DNA from: DATKPC01 sp035524275
Lineage (GTDB): Bacteria > Pseudomonadota > Gammaproteobacteria > Burkholderiales > Burkholderiaceae_F
Length of the DNA stretch: 64,000 bases
Reading direction: 5' to 3'
NCBI GenBank assembly: GCA_035524275.1
Contig: DATKPC010000122.1
Location: 7,447-71,446 of the forward strand
The notes below the pieces were generated by a model. That model was not told where the DNA came from, did not search any database, and was given only the letters and a program-made list of their open reading frames with translations. The first letter of the stretch is position 1, and every line of letters begins with the position of its first letter. The position numbers and the translations under genes are program-made. This document shows positions 44,481-53,429 of the stretch, piece by piece.

Positions 44481-46322
44481 ATGAGGACCCGCCGCAGGAT
44501 TCCGCCGGCGTCCCTCGCGGCGACGCTGGTCGCCGCGTGGCTTGCAAGCGGGTGTGCCTTCGAGCCGCAACGGCCGGACACGGTCGCGCCGGGGGACTAT
44601 GCGTCGGTGAAGGCCTACGTCACGGCGCTGATCCGCGCCGAGATGAAACGGCACGACGTCGCCGGGCTGAGCCTTGCGCTGGTCGACGACCAGCGCGTCG
44701 TGTGGTCCGAAGGATTCGGCTTCGCCGATCGCGAGCGCGGCGTGCCGGCGTCGGAGCGCACCGTCTACCGCGTCGGGTCGATCTCGAAGCTGTTCACCGA
44801 TACCGCGGTGATGCAGCTTGCGGAAGCCGGGCGCCTCGACATCGACGCGCCGTTCGCCGCCTACGTGAGCGAGTTTCCTCTCGACTCCGATCTGCGCCCG
44901 GGCGTCCCGCTCACGGCGCGGATGCTGATGACGCATCACGCCGGGCTGCCGCGCGACCGCCTGAAGGGATTCATGACGTCGCGTCCGGCCTCGTTCGACG
45001 ACCTGCCGGGCGAGCTCACGCGCCACGACGGGAGCTATGCCCCGGGCACGGTGTTCTCCTATTCGAACCTCGGCGTCAGCATGCTGGGCACGGCGATCGA
45101 GCGGGTCGGCGGGATGCCCTTCGCCGCCTTCATGCAGGAGCGGTTGCTGTCGCCGCTTGGCATGCGGGACTCGTCGTTCGAGGGCGGGCCGTCCGTGTCT
45201 CCGCTGATGGCGCAAGGTTACGAGCACGGCCGCGCGGCGCCGGAACCCCCGTTGCGGGACGTCCCGGCCGGAGGGCTGAACGCCAGCGCCGTCGACATGG
45301 CGCGCTTCATCGCGATGCAGTTTGCCGATGGCAGGGCCGGGGATCGACAGGTCGTGCGCGCGGAAACGGTCGCGGAGATGTTCCGCGAGCAGAACGCCGG
45401 CGTGCCGCTGGACTTCGATTTCCGCGTCGGCATCGGCTGGATGCTGAGCACGTTCGGCGCCTCGACGATCCGCGACGCCGGCCCGGTCGCGCACCATGCC
45501 GGCGCGACGGCGCTGTTCCGAAGCCAGATGTATGTCCTGCCCGCGCACAAGCTCGGCGTCGTCGTCCTCGCCAACTCCGGCAGTGCCGCGGGCGTCGTCG
45601 ATCGCGTCGCCACGGAGGCGCTGGCCCTCGCGCTGCAGGCGAAGACGGGTATCCGGCAACCGCCGCCGCGACGCCCGGATGCGCCGCCGGGGGCGCCCGA
45701 CGACGCGGCGCTGGCGGCCTTCCCGGGCGACTACACGACGCTCGCCGGATTCGTGCACGTCGAGCGCCGTGGCACGTCGCTGCGCGCCACGGCGATGGGG
45801 CGGACGTTCCAGCTCGTGCCCGCCGCCGGTTCGCCGCCGCCGAACGACGCCGGCGGGGCCGGACCGCTGCGACTCGACTACGTGCTGCTCGGTATCCTGC
45901 ATCCGGACCTGGGCGCCATCGGCGCCGTGGGGCTCATCCGACGCGATGTCGGCAGCCACGAGCTGCTGCTGGCGCTCGCCGACGGCAGGGCGATGCTGGT
46001 CGGCGAGCGCCTCGGGCTGCCGGCGCATCGGGCCGAGTGGCGCACACGCCTGGGCAGCTACGAGATCGTCGACCTCGGGGACGACCATCGCTTCGTCGAC
46101 AGCGTTCGCCTCGTCGAAGAGGACGGGCAGCTGCTCGTCGAGATGCAGCCGGTCGATCGCGGCGCGCCGGCCGAGCGGATCGTGCTGTCGCCGGAGTCCG
46201 CCACCGTGGCGCGGCTGCTGGGTCCGTTGCGCGACGGCGGCGACGTCGTTCGCGTCGAGTCGATCGACGGGCACGAGGTGCTGGCCTTCTCCGGTTACCA
46301 TCTGCGCCGACGCGAACCGTGA
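44481..46322 (+). CDS. Serine hydrolase lipoprotein, beta-lactamase/penicillin-binding-protein class C fold
   Basis: The 613-residue protein carries a lipoprotein signal (AWLASGC, modified Cys at 25). The catalytic domain (about 45-400) has SxxK at S100-K103 (VGSISKLFTD) and a YSN motif at about 193 (VFSYSNLG), as in class C beta-lactamases and related esterases or peptidases. A C-terminal beta-rich region (about 410-613) is of unknown function. It probably acts in the periplasm; the substrate is unknown. Length and the extra domain suggest a D-aminopeptidase- or esterase-like enzyme more than a true beta-lactamase. Confidence 0.85.
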   Translation: MRTRRRIPPASLAATLVAAWLASGCAFEPQRPDTVAPGDYASVKAYVTALIRAEMKRHDVAGLSLALVDDQRVVWSEGFGFADRERGVPASERTVYRVGSISKLFTDTAVMQLAEAGRLDIDAPFAAYVSEFPLDSDLRPGVPLTARMLMTHHAGLPRDRLKGFMTSRPASFDDLPGELTRHDGSYAPGTVFSYSNLGVSMLGTAIERVGGMPFAAFMQERLLSPLGMRDSSFEGGPSVSPLMAQGYEHGRAAPEPPLRDVPAGGLNASAVDMARFIAMQFADGRAGDRQVVRAETVAEMFREQNAGVPLDFDFRVGIGWMLSTFGASTIRDAGPVAHHAGATALFRSQMYVLPAHKLGVVVLANSGSAAGVVDRVATEALALALQAKTGIRQPPPRRPDAPPGAPDDAALAAFPGDYTTLAGFVHVERRGTSLRATAMGRTFQLVPAAGSPPPNDAGGAGPLRLDYVLLGILHPDLGAIGAVGLIRRDVGSHELLLALADGRAMLVGERLGLPAHRAEWRTRLGSYEIVDLGDDHRFVDSVRLVEEDGQLLVEMQPVDRGAPAERIVLSPESATVARLLGPLRDGGDVVRVESIDGHEVLAFSGYHLRRREP

Positions 46323-46359
46323 CGCGCGCGCGGGCGCCGCGACAGCCGGGAGGGGACGA

Positions 46360-46731
46360 ATGAGCAGCGTGCGTTGGCATCTGGCGGCCTGCGCCCTGGC
46401 CGCGAGCGCGGGCCAGGCCGCCATCGCCGACGAGGCGCCGCATGACTGGCAGCTCGCCGGCCGGATGGGCCTCGCGCAGTTCATCATCATCCCGGAGGCG
46501 GCGGCGCGCGATCGCGCGTACTACCAGCGCGTGATCGACGAGGCGTGCGGCGAGAATTCGACCTGCTTCCTGCGATTCTTCACGAACAGCCGGCACAAGC
46601 CCGTGGCGCTGCCGCTCGACGACGCGATCTACCAGGAGCAGACGGCGCTTTTCAACCGCTCGATGAAGGCGCGACTGGAGCTGTTCCGCTTCGCGTGCCG
46701 ACTCGGCATGCCCGACGACGGCTGCTTCTGA
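46360..46731 (+). CDS. Small secreted protein, unknown function
   Basis: The 123-residue protein has a signal peptide (HLAACALAASAGQAAIA) and no domain I recognise. Four cysteines (EACGENSTC; FACRLGMPDDGC) suggest two disulfides in the periplasm. It follows the serine hydrolase by 37 bp with a strong GGGAGGGG site, and its TGA shares an A with the ATG of the MFS transporter (TGATG), so it is part of this transcript. Confidence 0.7.
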   Translation: MSSVRWHLAACALAASAGQAAIADEAPHDWQLAGRMGLAQFIIIPEAAARDRAYYQRVIDEACGENSTCFLRFFTNSRHKPVALPLDDAIYQEQTALFNRSMKARLELFRFACRLGMPDDGCF

Positions 46732-48119
46732 TGGAAGCCGGGGCGCCACGGCGGGTCGACGCGATCTCGCAGCGTCTCGACCGCCTGCCCGCGACGCGGT
46801 CGATGTGGAAGCTCGTCGTGATGCTCAGCCTCGGCTTCTTCTTCGAGCTCTACGACCTGCTATTCACCGGCTATGTCGCGCCGGGCCTTTTTCGCAGCGG
46901 AATCCTGACCGAAACGACGCCCGGGCTGTTCGGTTCGAGCGGCGTCGCCAGTTTCATCGCGGCGCTGTTCTCCGGCCTGTTCCTCGGCACGATCGGGTGC
47001 GGCTTCCTCGCCGATCGCTTCGGTCGCCGTGCGATCTTCACGTGGTCGCTGCTCTGGTATTCGGCCGCGAACGTCGTGATGGCGACGCAGTCGGAGGCCT
47101 TCGGCCTCAATCTGTGGCGGTTCATCTCCGGCCTCGGGCTGGGCGTGGAAATGGTGACGATCGGAGCCTACCTGTCGGAACTCGCGCCGAAGTCGATTCG
47201 CGGGCGCGCGTTCGCGTGCTGCCAGGCGTTCGGCTTCAGCGCGGTACCGGTCGTTGCGTACCTGTCCTACCTGCTGGTGCCGCGCGCGCCCTGGGGAATC
47301 GATGGCTGGCGCTGGGTCGTCGCCGTCGGCGCCAGCGGCGCGCTCGTGGTCTGGTGGATCCGGCGGAGGCTTCCGGAAAGCCCGCGCTGGCTGGCGCAGC
47401 AGGGACGCGACGACGAGGCCGAGCGGATCGTTGCGGCGCTGGAAGATCGGTGCACGAAGGAATCCGGCGTCCCGTTGCCGGCGCCCGGCGCTGCGGGGCC
47501 GTTGCCCGACCGCGGACGATTCGCCGACATCTGGGTCGCGCCGTACCAGCGGCGTACGATCATGATGACGATCTTCAACGTGTTCCAGACGGTCGGCTTC
47601 TACGGCTGGGCGAACTGGGTGCCGTCGCTGCTCGTCGAGCAGGGCATCAACGTCACGACGAGTCTGCTCTACACCAGCATCATCGCGATCGCGGCGCCTG
47701 TCGGACCGCTGATCGGCCTGTGGATCGCCGACCGTTTCGAGCGCAAGTGGGTGCTCGTCGCGGTGGCCTCCGCGAGCGTCGCCTGCGGGCTGCTGTTCAG
47801 CCGGTCGTCGCAGACGTGGGCGATCGTCGTGCTGGGATTCGGCCTGACCCTGTCGAACAACATGCTGTCGTACACCTATCACGCCTACCAGGCGGAGCTG
47901 TTCCCGACCGGCATTCGCGCCCGCGCCGTCGGCTTCGTGTATTCCTGGAGCCGCTTCTCCGCGATCTTCACCGCGTTCATCGTCGCCTTCGTGCTGCGGC
48001 GCTTCGGCGTCGGCGGCGTCTTCGTCTTCATATCGCTCGCGATGGCCATCGCGATGCTCGCCATCGCGACCATGGGTCCGCGAACGCGCAATCTCGCGCT
48101 GGAGCAGATCGCGCAGTAG
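46731..48119 (+). CDS. Major facilitator superfamily transporter (sugar/acid porter class)
   Basis: The 462-residue inner-membrane protein has twelve predicted helices and the MFS A-motif GFLADRFGRRAIF between helices 2 and 3, with a repeat of it in the second half (GLWIADRFERKWVL). The RLPESPRWL signature after helix 6 is typical of the metabolite:H+ symporter and sugar-porter subfamilies. Substrate unknown; the neighbouring amidase and serine hydrolase hint at uptake of a peptide-like or amide compound, which is only inference. Confidence 0.92.
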   Translation: MEAGAPRRVDAISQRLDRLPATRSMWKLVVMLSLGFFFELYDLLFTGYVAPGLFRSGILTETTPGLFGSSGVASFIAALFSGLFLGTIGCGFLADRFGRRAIFTWSLLWYSAANVVMATQSEAFGLNLWRFISGLGLGVEMVTIGAYLSELAPKSIRGRAFACCQAFGFSAVPVVAYLSYLLVPRAPWGIDGWRWVVAVGASGALVVWWIRRRLPESPRWLAQQGRDDEAERIVAALEDRCTKESGVPLPAPGAAGPLPDRGRFADIWVAPYQRRTIMMTIFNVFQTVGFYGWANWVPSLLVEQGINVTTSLLYTSIIAIAAPVGPLIGLWIADRFERKWVLVAVASASVACGLLFSRSSQTWAIVVLGFGLTLSNNMLSYTYHAYQAELFPTGIRARAVGFVYSWSRFSAIFTAFIVAFVLRRFGVGGVFVFISLAMAIAMLAIATMGPRTRNLALEQIAQ

Positions 48120-48274
48120 CCCGGCGCGGGCCATCTCCTCGGCCACCGCGCGGACCACGGGACGCCATGGGCGCCATTCGTCGTCGTTCGCGGCGCGTTG
48201 CGCCGCGGGGTCGCGCGGCGCCCGACGTTCGGGCAAACTTGTCCGCCAGCCAAGGATCGAGGCGCAGATCGACG

Positions 48275-49651
48275 ATGAACCCGCTCACGACCGTCCGGCA
48301 GCGGATGGATGCCTTGTCGCGCGGCGCCACGACGGCCGCGGCGATGTCCGCGGCGGCGCTGGACGCCGCGGCCGATGTCGCCGGCGAAGGCAGGCGCACC
48401 TTCGTGCGGCTGCTCGCGGACTTGGCGCGCATGGCCGCTGAGGGTTCGGACGCGCGGCGCCGTGCCGGTGCGGTCCGCTCGCCGATCGACGGGCTGCCGG
48501 TCAGCGTCAAGGACCTGTTCGATATCGCCGGCCAGACGACGCTCGCGGGCTCCATCGTGCTGAGGGATGCGCCGCCCGCGGCGCGCGACGCCGATGTCGT
48601 CGCGCGGCTCAACGCCGCCGGCGCCGTGATCGTGGGGCGCACCAACATGACCGAGTTCGCGTATTCGGGCCTCGGCATCAACCCGCACTACGGCACGCCC
48701 AGCAACGCGTGGGACCGTGCCGCCGTCCGCATCCCGGGCGGATCGTCGTCGGGCGCGGTCGTCGCGGTCACGGACGGCATGTGCGCGGCGTCGATCGGCA
48801 GCGACACCGGCGGCTCGATCCGCATCCCGGCGGCGCTCTGCGGCGTCGTGGGGTTCAAGCCGACGGCGCGCTCGATTCCGCGCGGCGGGATGCTTCCGCT
48901 GTCGACGACGCTCGATTCCGTCGGCGTGATCGCGCCCACCGTCGACTGTTGCGCGATGCTCTACCGCGCGCTGGCCGACCATGCCGACGACACCCTTGCC
49001 GACGGCATCGCGCAGGACGCGGCTCCGGTGGCCGGAAGGCGGTTCCTCGTGCCGTCGAACCTCGTGCTGGACGGCCTCGACGCCGACGTCGCGCGCTCGT
49101 TCGACGGCGCATTGCGGCGCCTGTCAGGCGCCGGCGCCGCGATCGCGCAGGAAGCGCTGGCGGAACTCGGCGAGCTCGCGAACCTCAACGCGGCCGGCGG
49201 CTTCAGCGCGGCCGAAGCCTATGCGTGGCATCGGGACCTCGTCGCGGCGCGCGGCGGCGAGTACGACCCGCGCGTGCTGTCGCGCATCCTGCGCGGACGA
49301 GCGATTTCGGCGCGGGACGTCGCCGATCTCGCGGGCGCGCGCCGCGCGTGGATCGACCGGGTCGCGAAGCGGCTCCAGGCGTTCGACGCGATGCTGATGC
49401 CGACCGTCCCGACGATCGCGCCGCGGCTGGCGCCCCTGGTCGCCGATGAAGCGCTGTACGTGCAGGCCAACGCGGCGATGCTGCGCAACCCGTCGATCGT
49501 CAATTTCCTCGACGGCTGCGCGATCTCGCTGCCATGCCACGTTGCCGGCGAGGCGCCCGTCGGGATATCGGTCGTCCGGCAGGGGGGCGACGATGCGCAG
49601 CTCATCGCGCTGGCGCGATCCATCGAGCCGTTGGTGCGAGCTTCGAGCTAG
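48275..49651 (+). CDS. Amidase signature family hydrolase
   Basis: The 458-residue enzyme has the full Ser-cisSer-Lys triad: Lys in LPVSVKDLFDIAG, the GGSSSGAVVAV glycine-serine stretch, and the nucleophile in IGSDTGGSIRIPAA. It hydrolyses a carboxamide. Physiological substrate unknown; related enzymes act on indole-acetamide, aliphatic or aryl amides, and the GatA transamidosome homologue is excluded by context and by the lack of GatB/C. It lies 155 bp after the MFS gene. ATG at 48275 was preferred to an ATG at about 48168 that gives an untypical Arg-rich start. Confidence 0.92.
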   Translation: MNPLTTVRQRMDALSRGATTAAAMSAAALDAAADVAGEGRRTFVRLLADLARMAAEGSDARRRAGAVRSPIDGLPVSVKDLFDIAGQTTLAGSIVLRDAPPAARDADVVARLNAAGAVIVGRTNMTEFAYSGLGINPHYGTPSNAWDRAAVRIPGGSSSGAVVAVTDGMCAASIGSDTGGSIRIPAALCGVVGFKPTARSIPRGGMLPLSTTLDSVGVIAPTVDCCAMLYRALADHADDTLADGIAQDAAPVAGRRFLVPSNLVLDGLDADVARSFDGALRRLSGAGAAIAQEALAELGELANLNAAGGFSAAEAYAWHRDLVAARGGEYDPRVLSRILRGRAISARDVADLAGARRAWIDRVAKRLQAFDAMLMPTVPTIAPRLAPLVADEALYVQANAAMLRNPSIVNFLDGCAISLPCHVAGEAPVGISVVRQGGDDAQLIALARSIEPLVRASS

Positions 49652-49720
49652 CGCGGCCGCGATGCAGCGACGCGGATGTTGCATCATCCGCATCCCCATC
49701 TCCTTCGATCGGCGGCATCC

Positions 49721-50842
49721 ATGCGGGAAATCGGCGTTGGCGTCATCGGAACCGGCTTCATGGGCAAGTCGCACGCGTTTGCCTACCGGGCCGTCGGCGG
49801 CGCCTTTCCGGAGTGCATCCGTCCGCGCCTCGTCGCGATCGCCGATGCCGATGCCGACGTGGCGCGCCGCGCGGCGGACCAGTACGGGTTTGCTCGGGGC
49901 ACGGCCGACTGGCGCACGCTGGTCGCCGATCCGGCCATCGGAATCGTCTCGATCACGACCCCGAACGCGCTGCACAAGGAGATGGCGCTGGCCGCGATCG
50001 CGGCCGGGAAGCACGTCCACTGCGAAAAGCCGCTGGCGCCCGGCGTCGCCGACGCGAAACTGCTGACCGAGGCGGCGGAGTCCGCCGGGATCCGGACCCA
50101 GGTCGGATTCAATTACATCAAGAATCCGCTGCTGAACCTGGCGCGCGAGATGATTGCCGCCGGGGAGATCGGGGACGTCACCGGGTTCCGCGGGCTGCAC
50201 GCGGAGGACTACATGGCGGATCCGGAGGTGCCGTACACGTGGCGCCTCGATCCGCGCGGCGGCGCCGGCGTGATCGCCGACCTGGGAAGCCACATCATCG
50301 GCATCGCACGGTTCCTCGTGGGCCCGATCGACGAGGTCTTCGCGGACCTCGAGACGGCCATCGGGAGCCGGCCCGCGGCGCCCGGTGCCACGGAACGCCG
50401 CGCCGTCGAGGTGGACGACGTCGCGCGGATGCTGGTCCGCTTCCGGCGCGGATGCCGCGGCTCGATCGAGGCGAGCTGGATCGCGTCCGGGCGCAAGATG
50501 CAGCTTGCGTTCGAAGTGACCGGCTCGCGCGGATCGATCGCGTTCACGCAGGAGCGGTTCAACGAATTGCAGCTCTACCGCGCCGGATCGGATCCGCGGC
50601 AGGCCGGGTTCGTGCGGATCGAGGCGGGGCCGCAGCACGCGCCCTACGGCAACTTCTGCGTCGCCGCCGGGCACCAGCTGGGATTCAACGACATGAAGAC
50701 GATCGAGGTCGCCGATTTCCTCAAGGTCATCGCCGGGGAACGGCTGCAGGTCGCCGACTTCCGCGAAGCCTGGGAGATCCAGAAGGTCGTCGACGCGGCG
50801 ATCCGCTCATCCGGGGAGCGTCGCTGGTTGACCATCGCCTGA
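49721..50842 (+). CDS. Gfo/Idh/MocA-family oxidoreductase
   Basis: The 373-residue NAD(P)-dependent enzyme has Rossmann motif GVGVIGTGFMGKSHAFAYR, then EKPLAPGVADA (the EKP catalytic lysine), and VIADLGSHIIGIARFLVG. Family members oxidise sugars, inositol or other polyols. The substrate is unknown. It starts at an ATG with no strong ribosome-binding site; an upstream ATG at 49676 is possible. The end overlaps the convergent flippase gene by 36 bp. Confidence 0.9.
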   Translation: MREIGVGVIGTGFMGKSHAFAYRAVGGAFPECIRPRLVAIADADADVARRAADQYGFARGTADWRTLVADPAIGIVSITTPNALHKEMALAAIAAGKHVHCEKPLAPGVADAKLLTEAAESAGIRTQVGFNYIKNPLLNLAREMIAAGEIGDVTGFRGLHAEDYMADPEVPYTWRLDPRGGAGVIADLGSHIIGIARFLVGPIDEVFADLETAIGSRPAAPGATERRAVEVDDVARMLVRFRRGCRGSIEASWIASGRKMQLAFEVTGSRGSIAFTQERFNELQLYRAGSDPRQAGFVRIEAGPQHAPYGNFCVAAGHQLGFNDMKTIEVADFLKVIAGERLQVADFREAWEIQKVVDAAIRSSGERRWLTIA

Positions 50843-52297
50843 GGCCAGGCGGGCGCGCGTATCCGGTCCGCGGTCGACGTGGAGGGACCGCGTGGCGCGA
50901 TCGCTCACGAGGCGCATCGTCGCGCGCGCATCGGTGGGGGTCGGCGGAGCAGCGGGAACCTCGTCCGTGGACGGCCGGCGCGATTGCAGTGTCGCCATCA
51001 CGGCGATGCCCAGCACGTTGATCAGTTCACCGACGAGCACGCCGATCACCGCGCCGCTGACGCCCAGGAAGACGGTCGCCGCATAGGTCGTCATGAGCGA
51101 AATCGCGGCGCTCACCAGCGTCATCGAGCTCAGTTGCTTCATTTGCGCGCGCACCGTCAGGAAGTGCGCCAGCTGGTCGCGCAGCGCCATCAGGACGAAC
51201 ACGGCCGACCACAGCAGCAGGATGCGCCCTTGATGCGCATCGTGGCGCCTCAAGACCTCGTCGAAGATCCACTCGCGCATCTCCCACACGATGGCGCTGT
51301 AGACGAGCGCCAGCGCGCAGACGCTTGCCGCGACGATCGTGAGGCGCTGCAGCAGCCGCGCCGGACCGTGGTCGCGCAGCCAGTGCGATGCCGTCGGCAA
51401 CAGGATCTGCGAAATCCCCTGCGACATCAGGTTGACCGGCATCATCAGCAACCGCATCGAGGCGACGAGCGCGACGGCTCGCGCGTCGAGAATGCCGACG
51501 ACGACGTAGTTGTAGCCCTGGCTGAACAGCCAGTGGACCGCCGAGCCCATCAGCGCCCAGCCGCCGATCGGCGCGATCTCGCGCAGGATGTGGCGTTCGC
51601 CGTCCAGGTTCCAGCCTTCGTGCCGCTTGAGCAACCGCCCGAGGATCAGGCCTCCGACCAGCGTCGCGAAAGCGAGCGTCAGGACGGCCGCGATCCCCGG
51701 TACCGGCGTCAGCGACGAAGCGAACGCCCCGCCGACCAGCAGGACGACGTAGGCCGCGTCGGCCTTGAGGACGTCGAGCGGGCGCCGGTAGGCCAGCAGC
51801 ACCATCCGGAAGAACTCGCGTTGCATCGTGGCCATGGCGGCGAGGATCGCGGCGGCGACCATCAGGGCAATCTGATCGTCGAGGACCCCGCTCCACCACA
51901 GCACGCCGTCGAGGTATGCCGCGGCCCCGCCTGCGACCGGAATCCACTTGCGTTGTTCGCGGAGCATTCCGCCGACCGCGTCGCGGCGCCCGGCAAGATC
52001 GCGGTTCGCCAGCCGGATGATCAGCGTCGGCCCGAGGTAGGAGAACTGCAGGCCGCCCAGAAGCAGCATGGCGGTCGTCACCAGGACGTAGTAGCCGTAG
52101 AGCTCCGCGCTCTGGTGCCGGATCAGGATGAGGCCGACGAGGAAGCTTGCGGCCGAGACGATGGCCTGGCTCGCGAGCGCGCCGCTGAAAAGCCGCACCA
52201 GGGCACCGCGCTGCTCGGGTTTGACCGCAGCCTCTGCATCCGTTTGACCACGACCGAATTGCGGTTTTGCCGGCAATTCGGATTGCAAATTACGCAT
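50807..52297 (-). CDS. Polysaccharide flippase (Wzx/O-antigen transporter-like, MATE-superfamily fold)
   Basis: The 496-residue inner-membrane protein has about twelve helices and the feature pattern of oligosaccharide exporters: LFSGALASQAIVSAASFLVGLILIRHQSAELYGYYVLVTTAM and GGWALMGSAVHWLFSQGYNYVVVGILDARAVALVASM. It flips lipid-linked sugar units across the membrane in O-antigen or capsule synthesis. No glycosyltransferase gene lies nearby, so it is an isolated member. The last 60 residues are hydrophilic and Arg/Asp/Pro-rich. Confidence 0.85.
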   Translation of the reverse strand: MRNLQSELPAKPQFGRGQTDAEAAVKPEQRGALVRLFSGALASQAIVSAASFLVGLILIRHQSAELYGYYVLVTTAMLLLGGLQFSYLGPTLIIRLANRDLAGRRDAVGGMLREQRKWIPVAGGAAAYLDGVLWWSGVLDDQIALMVAAAILAAMATMQREFFRMVLLAYRRPLDVLKADAAYVVLLVGGAFASSLTPVPGIAAVLTLAFATLVGGLILGRLLKRHEGWNLDGERHILREIAPIGGWALMGSAVHWLFSQGYNYVVVGILDARAVALVASMRLLMMPVNLMSQGISQILLPTASHWLRDHGPARLLQRLTIVAASVCALALVYSAIVWEMREWIFDEVLRRHDAHQGRILLLWSAVFVLMALRDQLAHFLTVRAQMKQLSSMTLVSAAISLMTTYAATVFLGVSGAVIGVLVGELINVLGIAVMATLQSRRPSTDEVPAAPPTPTDARATMRLVSDRATRSLHVDRGPDTRARLASGDGQPATLPG

Positions 52298-52589
52298 CAG
52301 TTGCTTTCGGGCCGCGAATTCCAATCGCGGCGGAGGTGCAGATCGACTCGACGTATCTCGGTGGCGGGTTGCGCTCAGGCCTTGAGGCAATTCCCTGAGC
52401 GCACATCTTCCGGGTCATTGTCCTGGGTATCCCTTGCGCAATGCACTAGGGATCTCACTACTATATGTAGCTAAAAAGTAACCTGAACGCGTAACTTCTC
52501 GCCATTGACAGCCATGCTGCCACCGAAGAGGTGGGCACGAAACGCCGGAAATCGCGGGAATTCGGCCGCTTATCGGGCCCGATGGGGCA
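52298..52589. promoter_or_regulatory. A/T-rich upstream region of the flippase gene
   Basis: This 292-bp stretch includes a markedly A/T-rich island (52451-52486) with CTACTATATGTAG, an inverted repeat with CTAC/GTAG arms. On the minus strand TTCAGG and TATAGT with a 16-bp spacer could serve as weak -35 and -10 elements for the flippase gene. No gene is seen in it. Confidence 0.35.
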
Positions 52590-53342
52590 TCACCGCAGGA
52601 CGCGGTACCAGTAGGCGTAGGCGCGGCGGAACCCCAGGCGCTCGTAGACGCTAATTGCCGCCACGTTGGACGACGAAACCTGGAGATAAGCCGCTTCGGC
52701 GTCGCGACTTAGGCCCCACCCCATCAATCCCTCGCAGAGGCGGGTGGCGAGGCCTCGGCCGCGGAAATCCGGCGCCGTCGCCACATCGAAGAGGCCGACA
52801 AGGCGCCGGACGACGACCCCCAGGCCACAACATATGGGGTCGCCTGCCGTGCCGGCAGGCTGCCTCAGAACCGCCATCGCGCGCGGGCCGCTGATCGCCC
52901 GCAGGATCTGCAGGTGCCTCCCGTCCACGTTCGACGCCATTCCGGTGATGCGCTCGAAACCCTGGAGCCAGGCGGCCGGGTCCTCGATCAGGTCGAGAAG
53001 AACCTCGGGTGCGCCGCGCTCCAGGGGTCGGACCATCACCAGCGACGGATCGACGAGGCGGTAGCCGCGCTCGTCCAGGAGCGCATCGACGACGGCGGAC
53101 CGCATCGCGCCGACGAGCCGGAACGTCGGCACCAGGCCTCGCGCACGGTAGCGCCCCTCGATATGCGCGATCTCCGCCGGCGAGAGGTCGCCCGCCGCGC
53201 CCGTCGGACTCGCGGAGTTGGCACGTTTCGTGTAGCCGTTGGCGAAGCGCAGCGTCCAGCCGCGCAGCTGCTCTTCCTCGAGCGCAGGCCAGGCCTGGCA
53301 GGCGGCCGATTCGAGGGTGTCCGGTGAAATCGAAAACTCCAC
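52590..53342 (-). CDS. GNAT-family N-acetyltransferase
   Basis: The 250-residue protein has an N-terminal region (WTLRFANGYTKRANSASPTG) and a C-terminal GNAT core: LFDVATAPDFRGRGLATRLCEGLMGWGL is the acetyl-CoA binding loop (R-G-R-G-L-A), then AAYLQVSSSNVAAISVYERLGF closes the fold. The substrate is unknown; the N-terminal form is common among acetyltransferases called GCN5-related in GC-rich proteobacteria. GTG at 53342 was chosen since longer starts would run over the divergent bioY gene and the palindrome. Confidence 0.83.
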   Translation of the reverse strand: MEFSISPDTLESAACQAWPALEEEQLRGWTLRFANGYTKRANSASPTGAAGDLSPAEIAHIEGRYRARGLVPTFRLVGAMRSAVVDALLDERGYRLVDPSLVMVRPLERGAPEVLLDLIEDPAAWLQGFERITGMASNVDGRHLQILRAISGPRAMAVLRQPAGTAGDPICCGLGVVVRRLVGLFDVATAPDFRGRGLATRLCEGLMGWGLSRDAEAAYLQVSSSNVAAISVYERLGFRRAYAYWYRVLR

Positions 53343-53363
53343 GTAAAGTTCCGGCCTGGAAAG

Positions 53364-53397
53364 CGTCCGCGGCGCCGGCTCACCGGCGCCGCGGACG
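53364..53397. repeat. Perfect 15-bp inverted repeat with 4-nt loop, bioY/GNAT divergent leader
   Basis: Arms CGTCCGCGGCGCCGG (53364-53378) and its exact complement (53383-53397) enclose loop CTCA. It lies 22 bp upstream of the GNAT start and 32 bp upstream of bioY, so it would be in one or both 5' leaders. No T-tract follows on either side. It could be an RNA attenuator, an operator, or a repeat element. Confidence 0.75.
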
Positions 53398-53429
53398 ATC
53401 GGGTCAACCGAAGGATAGGAGATCGTCGA

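Noticed and set aside
44481..46322. Calling the SxxK hydrolase a beta-lactamase resistance gene
   Set aside because: The length, lipoprotein anchor and extra C-terminal domain fit the broader serine hydrolase family; nothing shows activity on beta-lactams.
44358..46490. 710-residue minus-strand open frame across the serine hydrolase gene
   Set aside because: Antisense shadow; the plus-strand protein has a lipobox, SxxK and YSN motifs.
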